This document shows positions 45,843 through 64,000 of a DNA stretch of 64,000 nucleotides, in pieces. Position 1 is the stretch's first letter. Each line of letters opens with the position of its first letter. The position numbers and the translations under genes are program-made. The stretch comes from Syngnathus acus (taxonomy: Eukaryota; Chordata; Actinopteri; Syngnathiformes; Syngnathidae). The notes below the pieces were generated by a model, which made no database searches, was not told the DNA's origin, and saw only the letters and a list, made by a program, of their open reading frames with translations. The stretch covers positions 930,001 to 994,000 of the forward strand of contig NC_051099.1 of the NCBI RefSeq assembly GCF_901709675.1, in the 5' to 3' direction.

Positions 45843-48365
45843 AAGAGAAATAGATGCTCAAATGCAGTTAGCAGGCAAGTGATACAAATCTCAAAGAAGA
45901 GAAGAAAGATGCGGTCCAGTCACATTCGGCAATGCTAGAAATCCCGGAAGGGGGCCAACAAGATGCTGAATAGCAGTTTTGAAGATAGACGGATATGTTT
46001 ATCACTTCAGGCTCTCCTCTTTCAGACGTGTGCTAGTTGCAGGGTGTGGTTTTTTTTTTTCCTCGCTTCAGACCTGTACCCTTACATCTTTGTGAAATAA
46101 AAGCAACCCAAGAGTTTTATGTCGTTGTTTACCCTCGGTCATCAACCGAATCTTTAGGGTGTTGTGACAAAGGGAAGCTCTCTGCTGAATTTTAGAATGG
46201 TTTTTACAACAAGTGAAAAATTGTGATTTCCATGTGGCATTTGCCATGCAGCCTTGCACCTGCTCATCAGAAAGTCATCTTGCAAGCTTTTACTAGAAGA
46301 AAGTATGTGGGCAACCGCTTTAGCAACCTAATTCATCCTTAGCAACTGCAATCTTCACAGACTCTCGTCTCATCACTATGAGACACCGAGTGGCCTAGCA
46401 AAATACCTGCGATCACGACAAATGAGTTAAGACCACGTTACGCAACCACACTCCACAAATGATGCAAAGTACTTTTACCAACTGATACAAACCAAATTTT
46501 CCCGACGGGCTAATATATAAAAGCACATTTCATTTTTGTGACCCCTTGCAAAAATATGTGTCTCAAATGACAGGAAGGATTGGCAGTAGATATAAATAAA
46601 TATAAATAAAATAAAATGTAAAAAAAAGATGCAGTTAGATAAATAAGGTATTGTGCTGCAGGAAGAGACTGAAACATGAGTCCGTCTCATCTACGGCGAT
46701 CAATGTCTATGAGTTTGCATAGACAAAGACGGAAACAGCAAGAGTTTCAAGGGAGCCACTTGAAACTGATGAAAATATGCATGATGATAAAAAAATAGCT
46801 AACTTGAGAGGAGACAAGAAGATATGCAAATGCCATGAAAGCAAATGGACAAGTTGTCAGTGATTCTCTCTGTCCATCAGCAGGCTAATGTGTGTTGGCT
46901 GCACTTGGATTATCAAGAACATAAAGCACAAAACGTCATATGAAATCATGACACGGAAGCATCAAAAGGCTTGAAGTCAGTGAACAAAGCAAGCGCGTCA
47001 GCATCGAGGGCATCAAAGGAGAAAGTCAAACTTGAGCTGTCTTTCATTTCTGTTTTTTCTTTGAGACACTTATTCAAAAAGAAGGACAAGCATGAAGCAT
47101 GAACAAGGGCAATTCACAGGCGAGAGTGGAGCAGTGTGGCGTTTCAGTGCCATGCCGGTTGGAGTCGATGCAATTTTCAGCCACAAGACGGACGGACGGC
47201 CGCTATGTGGAGGACAAGCGTTGGCTCTCTTAAGCAGTGTTTAGTACGCTTACCGTTTTATATTTATGTTTCTACCTCACAATTTCCAGCTCTATTTAAT
47301 TCTATTGTAAATCTGATTAAAATGTAAAGATATCATTTTATCTAGATACGTATGTTTATTGATATATTTACTATACATATATATTTAGTATTACTACTGT
47401 GCACATCTAGCACACATTGCAGTGAAATTAAAACTCCATCTGACACTGGATTTTCAGAGGTTAAAATCCGACAATGCATGGAAAGTGGTACTGGTTGTGT
47501 GAAAAAGCTTCCTGACAACTTTCAAGCTGCCCTTAAAGCCCATATGTGTGGATGCATGTAACATTAATACAGCAGCGTGTGAAGAGAATTTCCTCGGGGG
47601 GGGGGGGGGGGGGGGGGGAATGGAACAAGAAAACCAACAACAAATACATCATTCACTTTTTAACATCCATCAATAAGACAGCGAGAAGACTTCACACTGA
47701 CTTAAAATTCCCCTTACAGCATCCCCACTTTCTTCAGATGTGTTCTGTTCCCGCCCGCACTTGAAAACCTTCCACTAAATCCATGCACGGATAGTTAGAG
47801 ACTATATTGCTTTTTAAAGGCTTGGATGGATGGATAGTTTGAAGGTCAACCAGCCGTGATCAAACGCTTTGCTCGTCACTCTTTGATTTGATCTCTTGGC
47901 GCATAAGAGGCGCTGTCCGTAGTGCTGAAATATAAAGACGCCAACTGGGTCACACCGAGACAGCTGGGACTCATATTGAGTGCACTCTTTGTGCTTCACC
48001 TAAATTATCATCGCAAACCATTCATGATTTTTTTTTTTTTTTAGAGGCAGCAACTCAGCAATTGATGTTTGTCTTCATTTACTTCCACCAAGTCAATTGT
48101 CTTTCCAACATTTAAGTACGCTTGAGGTATTTATTTCCCCCTCCTGTACAGTGAAGCCGCCGCGATGCGCGCACATCATCAATGCAAATCAAACTGGCTC
48201 CCTCCAGACACACACACACACACACACACACACGGACGAGCGGTACAGTACATTCTATCACCGTGTAAACGTCTCAGAGTGCGTGAGAGCAAGCGGGCGA
48301 GGGAGAGAGAAAGCCAGGAAGAGCGAGAGAGCACGAGAGACAGAAAGCGAGCAAGAGAGGGAGAT

Positions 48366-48500
48366 TATATAAAAGCAGCTTTGAGAACGCTGGCGAGCTG
48401 AGGTGACCGGAGGGAGGGAGGGAGGGAGGGAGGGAGGCAGGACGGCCATAACCCGTGAAAGAAAGTGATCGCTGCTCTCGGTGGATACACGCTAGTGAAG
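48366..48500 (+). promoter_or_regulatory. wscd1 TATA promoter and noncoding first exon
   Basis: TATATAAAAG at 48366-48375 is a strong TATA box. About 30 bases downstream a GC-rich leader begins. It includes a (GGGA)n tract (about 48408-48436) and ends at a good donor, GTGAAG then GTAAGC at 48501. No coding ATG is present, so it is read as the 5'UTR exon of wscd1. The acceptor joining it to the coding exon (before 49442) was not resolved. Confidence 0.6.
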
Positions 48501-49441
48501 GTAAGCTTCAAACATTCTCTCATGTAAATACGTAGTGGGTAAGTGTGAGATTGCAGACCTTGTATTATTTAATATGTGACGTGTTCGGGCTCCCGTCAAT
48601 GCTACCGCTTGAACAAAACAGGGAAGGATGAAGATATCATGTGATGGAACGCATTCCAATGTGGAGTTGAAGCTAACTTGTTCAGCAAACTGTTGCTTGT
48701 GTTCTCTGGAGCACCGCACCCCGAGACATTTTTTTGTGGGTGCAGTGTGAGGCAGGAAGAGAACTGAGACCTCTTTTGGTCACACAAAAAAGTGGAACGG
48801 AAGAGTCTTTTGAAAGTGACCATTTATCAAACGCATGTCTTAAGCATCTCGACTACAAATTACGATATTACGGAATTGATTTTTGGTGTCATTTCCCCGA
48901 GTCTTAGATTGAAGAGATCGTGTTGGTAAAATACACTGCTGCAAATAAATGGAACATCTGCACTGAAAGATAATCCAGATTAAAAATGCTATGAAAGGTT
49001 GATGGAACAGCAGCATCCATTAGAATTCAGCCTCAGAAATTGCAAAATAAACAAAATAATAACTTTCCAGACAGGGTTATGAATTAGAGACAAACATGAG
49101 AAGTGCAAAAACTCACCAGACACCAAGGAAGATGTTGCATGATGCTGCAAGACACAAACAAAAACAATTTAGACTGTGTGACAAATATTTGTCTGCATTC
49201 TTACATGTGCATGTGTCCAAGGGTCGCCCCGGAGTCAGTGACCACAAATCCCTCTCTGCTGTGACGCATCCAATTGTTGGACTCTGTGCCAACGACGGAC
49301 CGAGACTAAATGTCTGCGACGTTGCCAAAAGCTGCAGCTCCTGCCAAGATTATGAAGTAGGTTACTAGATGTGTCATTCTGGCGGCACCTAATCCATAAA
49401 ATGGCCCTCCTTTTTGATGAGAGACTGTAACCGGAGCGGGC

Positions 49442-58749
<9,308 letters not shown>

Positions 58750-61700
58750 TGGCATGGAAAATAGAGAGCAAACCACACACAATGGCCAACGTAAGTGGAC
58801 CAAGCGGTTCTTTGTCAGGCCAGATGTCCTTCGAGTGGAACCAAACGAGAGATTAGAGGAGAAAACAAATCATTGCGCTATCGTACGGTGAACGCCGAAG
58901 CCTCTAAGCTGGACCTTTCTGTGAACAGCAAATATAAGGAATGCTAAGAGAGGATTTCGCAAGATGTGTGTGCGTGTGGCACCAGAAGTGGATTATCCAG
59001 CATCGCGTCAAAAGAACGAGTGTGCAAATTGAAGATGGAAATAGTTCCCTCATCTTCTCTGTCATATTTTCTTTTGTGGTACACCCGCAGAAGATAGCGA
59101 CAGGTCTACATATCTACTATATCGCTCTCAAATTTGTTACCGGCTGCTGCACACTCGCAACGCATCTTTTAATTAAAACCATTTTCATTGCATTGTAAAA
59201 CTCCAGTTGCTGAAATTGAATGACTGAAGGTATTGATTATCTTCATTTCAGAAGCCCACATCAGCTTGATTCCAAATTCCTTTTCAAACAGACTGCGGCT
59301 GATAAAAATAGCAAAAATATGTGAATATATTTTCTGTTTTTTTCTAAATAACATTACAGCTCCAAGAGTGGCTTAGAACGATTACAGTCTGTATCTTTCT
59401 TTAAGCCAACCAAAAACATTGACAAGCAAATACACAAATCCTTTGGAGTGTGAGGAATACATACGACATAAGCTCTTCACCACCATGCCCACCTTTTGCC
59501 CAAAAAAAAAAAAGTGTCTCAGCAGTTATCTTTATGGATAGAGGCAGACAGAACGAAGTTGCATCTTTCAGCTTGGAGGCTTATTTGAATTCTCTTAAAC
59601 AGGTGTTTTATTCACAGGTCATTTCACAATAAGCTTTGTTGGCAAAGCCCGACCTCAGCTGTCACAAAAACTTCAATGGATTGATATCTTCTGACATTTT
59701 AGTGGCTTGGAGTTACTCTCCCCAAGTTAAGGATGCAAAGCATGTGCCATTTCCGTCAAGGTGAAAGCCACACCGGTGAAAGACAAGAGAACACTGGAGA
59801 AGGAAGATAAGAGTGCTGCATGATGATCAAATTAAGTGATCTTCCCTACGTGAGCGAGCAGCAGATGTACGGATGTGTCTGCATTGTTCCCATCGCTTCA
59901 CTGTCACCAGTGTAGGACAAAGACATCGGGAACGGAACATTCATTATAAATCACTTCTATTTCAAATCAGTATTGGTGAAAGAATTACAACTTTGCTTGT
60001 CCAGTTGACTACATTAAATCATGCTGAATGATTTAACGCCGGGGGAATCGATGGGACTTTAATCATTTGTGTTCTTGTAATTTGGTTGCTTTCCTTCAGC
60101 ACAAATAGTAGGTAAACAAGGACCAAAAGTCAACACCGTCACATTGTGGTTAACTTTGAATAAATCCAATTGAGCAATTCAGGCCATAGCCAGAACTTTT
60201 TCAATAGTGAGGATCTTACACAGAAAGACAAAAAATATATAGATATTTCTAATAATCAAATTACTCAATGTAATAATACTCAAATGGAGCTTTGCAGGAG
60301 GAAAAGAAGTCAACACAAAGAAGAGCCACAACATTCATTCCATGCAAAAGTTGTTATCCTTCCAATCTCGGAAAAACAACACATCTATCACGGTTGATGC
60401 CCGAGATGTCTGTCCAATTTTAGCCGAGAAAACTCCACTTCTACTTGAGGATGCATGTTGCGGCATCTCTCTCTCTCTTGCACTGTTCCCTTTTTTATAA
60501 ACTCTCCCTGGTGAGCCTATTTATTTATTTAGAATTGACTTGACCATGCTCTGTTTAAAAAACAAATCAGAAGCGGTTCACTCGTTATTCAGCACTTCAG
60601 GAGTTCAGGGTATACTTTTTATTACTGAAGTAATTAAAGGACACCTTTTTACATTTAGTACTTAAAGGCATATTATTCTGAAGTTAGTAAAATATCGACA
60701 AAAGCCAATGTGTTTTTAATAAAGAATGACAGATTTATGTATTATTCAGCATACATAAGACTGGATGCATCCAAAACTCAATTTATTTGTGTCGATCTCT
60801 AATCACAAATGCCGCTAGGAATTCCTGTCAATTATTCTGTAGACAACCACTTACAGGAAATGACACACTGAAATATTTATACAAATCTAATGGAAAGCGA
60901 TTTGATCATTTTTATGAAAATAACTCCTGATCAGTCCAGCCTGCAATAATGATAATTACTTAATTATAATTATTTTCACGTTTTGAGTGATTCACTGTCA
61001 TTCACAGATTTATGTTGATTTTACAAAATCAAAACTAATACATATGTAGCCCATAATTAAAAAGATTAAATTGATGAAAATAATTCAAAATGAACTACGC
61101 CATGGTTACTTTTTGAGTGACAGCGCCACTCTGTGGTGATTCCAGGTATATTTTCTATACTCTATTACAATAATACATCATTTATATGAACCTAGTCAAC
61201 AGACAGATTTTATTAAGATAAAACCTTTTATTGTCATGCTCATGAATACGTGTTTTTTTTTTGGGCTTTTATTGGAGTATGCAGAAAACAAAACACACAA
61301 CATTACGGACATCATTGATAAGAGTTGGCAGGGCACTCAGCGAGACAGGGAGCATCCTTTTTTATTGACATTTGCAAAAACATTGCCGAGGTTACGTTTC
61401 ATTTCTGAAAAAAACATTTCCAAATGTCAAATGCCTCTCTACAGACTGGAAAAAATAATCATCGCCTTTGCACTTGCGTTAAAAAAAACACAAAACGTTG
61501 AGTGGTAAAACCTCTCCTTGAGTAAATTAAATCAATTTGCCCTTTCCAGTTGAATTTCATTACCCAAACAAATTCTACCAGACAAGCTAAAAGGTGACAC
61601 GGAAATGGAAAATGTCACATGTAAACAAGCGTCTCATTTCCCTCCTCCAGACAGGTGTCACCACAATTGACTTTCGGGCCCAATTCAAATGAATCATTTC

Positions 61701-64000
61701 AAACAAACACATCATTCATGCCCATGGAAGATCTAGTCTGGTGTTCAAAGAGAGTAAAAAGTCACCACAGTAAGATAATGAAAAGATTGCTATAGCCTGA
61801 AAGCCATCCAACTTGCATGGGACAACTCATTTGTGCATTTTGAGTAAATCCTAGCGAGCATTCTTCACAAATACACAGTGAATTAATGTGCACTTCACCA
61901 GAGCATTTGCATAAAACCACTGCTGTGACAAGGAACATTTGCGTAGGTGCACTTCTGTCACCTGCTGCGAAATCTCCCTGGGTAACAGTCATGTCAGTCT
62001 AATGCCTACTGACAGCATGGCAGCCACTTGTCATTTTGTAAACAGAGGAATTGATGCTCACTTGCATTTCTGGATTACAAGACGCACCAGATCAAGTTAG
62101 GGGGAAATCCTGTTTGGTTAATAAAGAAGAATTGTAGTGTACACGAGACGTTTGTCAAAAATTGGATGTGTGAAAGTAAGATTTTATTGTTGTTGCTACT
62201 TTTGGTTAAAGCCCTAAAGGTTGCTGCTGTTACAATTCTTGTCTAATTATACTGCTGTCAAGGATGATGTATTATTATTATTATTATTATTATTTGGCAA
62301 AGTGAACTTTTCCAATGTACCACTAGATGATGCCAGAGCTCCTTTCGGGGAAGAAACAGGCCGCAGATGTTCCAATCCAATCACAAGCAGTTTTGAGAAT
62401 GACCCATACACTTGGTTTCATAACACTATGCTGAAGTGATTGAAATTCGAGATTATTAGACATTAACATTATTTTGAATTAATAACTGCACTGACGTAAA
62501 ACACAGAGCAGAATATCTGCCTGTCTTCAATGAATGTGTTGAACAGGTGTGTCAGTCAGTCTGTGAAGGACAAAGATGTCCCCCCCAAATCCCGCTCCTG
62601 TAACGACGCTTCACGGTGTGAGCAGCAGGACAAGAGGAATGATGCCTGGCTGCAATCGTGACGTTGTGACACTGTGAAAAATGAATCACATAAGTGCACA
62701 GGTTTGTACGGAGAAGTCAGAGACTGGCTCGTAGTCATAACCTGCAGGTCTCAAATCATTTTGTCTTGGGTAAGTCAAGTAACGGAAAAGTCAAGTCCAA
62801 TGTGAAACCACCTTTTTTCATACAGTATCTGGTCTTATTGTAAGTGATATGCATATATAACACCTCTCAAAAATAATGTGGGCTACTCTAATTAGACACC
62901 ACTTCATAAGTCAATCATCTTTTAAAAGTTTTCATCAATTTATTTAAAATCTATTTTAAATTGTCTGCTGACAGTTTCTTTTTTTTTTTACTGACATTAA
63001 CAAATTTCTTAACCCCATACTCTGAGCAAAATTTAAAGCCTTTGAATTTTGAAGAATATATGCCCTTGCAATATTTAGGAACACGTCTTGTAAACAAGCC
63101 CTGCAGTCAAGTTGAACAGTAAGCTAATGCTAGCAATGCATTTAACACATGATTGTGTTCCCCGAGAATAAAATAGCACCTTCAATGCAATGCATCCGAT
63201 ACAACTACTCAAAATACATCCACAAGTGAAAACATCTAAAATCTGCAGACTGATGCTAATGCTATGAAAACGAGGGCATCATAGACAGGCAATAATATAA
63301 AAGTAAAATACAGTTGATATTTTTTGTGTCATCTCAAGCCTACCGCTTTACTGTGCCCGTCGTTTCCATTGATGGAAGGAAGTCAACTCTCAATGAAACC
63401 AAGTCTTTTGGCAAATCCTTCTCTCCACTTCGGCATCGTTGAATTGTTTGGACTACAAAAGTCCTTCCGGGTAATAAAGATGGCGGATTAGAGAAACCGA
63501 TTGGCTGCACCCATAATTACCTTGTTTAGTCGTGCCGCCCCAAAGACGGGGACATAAACGATAAAAATGCATAATAGATAATAGATGAAACCGAACGGAG
63601 TAGAAAATAATCCCCCAAATAGATGATAAAAGTATCTAGCAAACACCTGGAGGGATAGATTAAAATTTTCTACAATCCTAGACTCCAAGTGCACAATAAA
63701 ATGTATTTAAAAGCTAAAAAATATATATGACGAAGGTGCAAATAACTATCTTTCAGACAGTGCGAACAATTAGTATTAGTTTTTTATGGCATTTCTAAAA
63801 TATATATTATGAATTAGAGCAATTATGGTAGTGTACCAAACAGAGTCCATTCAGTAAGTGCAAGTCTATACCAAACAAACATTTTACACAAATCATTTTG
63901 CACTCACATTTTCTGAACATGAATTTCATCTTTTTATTTACACAGCCCAAAATGATTCACACAATTGAATTTGCCGTTGTGAAATACAAAATTCACATCA
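58750..64000. other. wscd1 3' flank and intergenic DNA
   Basis: No protein-coding gene I can support. AT-rich, with an (ATT)n tract at about 62269-62293. The wscd1 3'UTR must start here, but its end is not marked by a nearby canonical AATAAA. A promoter-like cluster lies near 63440-63500. Confidence 0.45.
63440..63495. promoter_or_regulatory. Possible TATA-less promoter (ETS + YY1 motifs)
   Basis: AAAGTCCTTCCGGG (ETS-like) is followed by AAAGATGGCGGATTAG, a close match to the YY1 element found just inside transcribed regions of ubiquitously expressed genes. CCAAT (minus-strand, about 63500-63504) is adjacent. The ATG in the YY1 motif is followed by a stop after two codons, so it is not a start codon. 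The gene it might serve was not identified. Confidence 0.3.

Larger units (their letters stand above)
38276..48365. other. Intergenic region bhlha9-wscd1
   Basis: About 10 kb without a supported gene. It contains a (GAGC)n tract at about 39035-39058, short T/A runs, a (CTGG)n tract, a 65-bp tandem duplication, a poly-G run of 23 bases (47596-47618), (AGGT)n near 44903-44922 and (CA)n at about 48209-48233. Three degenerate copies of a CATTCACTGCC/GACGTCTATAG element lie near 41650, 44785 and 45775. A homeodomain-site-rich, non-repetitive stretch at 40440-40720 is a candidate enhancer. Confidence 0.5.

Overview
This window is a nuclear genomic segment of a bony fish, most likely a percomorph teleost. 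The evidence is short introns with vertebrate splice phases, proteins that match vertebrate families along their whole length, and typical fish repeats (palindromic MITEs, hAT-like inverted repeats, a fish SINE/LINE-tail fragment, many microsatellites). There are no operons. All calls come from reading the sequence and from remembered family knowledge. No database was searched.

Layout, left to right. 1-3006: no gene I can support, apart from a coding-like but unassigned stretch at 711-1300. 3007-5324 (+): 3' part of hnrnpl (RRM3, RRM4 and the stop codon). 6397-8163 (+): irf2bp1, a single-coding-exon transcriptional co-repressor, with a probable intron in its 3'UTR. 9389-11939: a tandem array of about ten 235-bp units, each carrying a perfect or near-perfect 36-bp-arm hairpin. 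12651-15502 (-): micu2, twelve coding exons and 418 codons, all phases reconciled. 15593-19902: a 4.3-kb degenerate telomere-motif satellite that switches from TTAGGG to CCCTAA orientation near 16530. 19903-20485: a hAT-like element that closes the satellite. 23963-33064 (-): sptbn4 (beta-IV spectrin), eighteen exons covering only the C-terminal half. 37351-38106 (+): bhlha9, single exon. 48366-58749 (+): wscd1, with a TATA promoter, a noncoding first exon and eight coding exons. 58750-64000: no gene seen, except a promoter-like cluster near 63450.

The genes do not form one pathway. hnrnpl and irf2bp1 are nuclear RNA and transcription regulators, micu2 gates the mitochondrial calcium uniporter, sptbn4 scaffolds axon initial segments and nodes, bhlha9 is a limb/fin bHLH factor, and wscd1 is a Golgi-type sulfotransferase-like protein.

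The points most worth a second look are: (1) the TTAGGG-to-CCCTAA head-to-head junction, which has the geometry of an ancient telomere-telomere fusion, and the start of that array only about 90 bp upstream of the micu2 start codon; (2) the 235-bp hairpin satellite together with a full-length palindromic element that looks like its progenitor; (3) a beta-IV spectrin locus that looks like the short Sigma6-type form alone, with an expanding 12-residue GSSGYL repeat in its specific domain.
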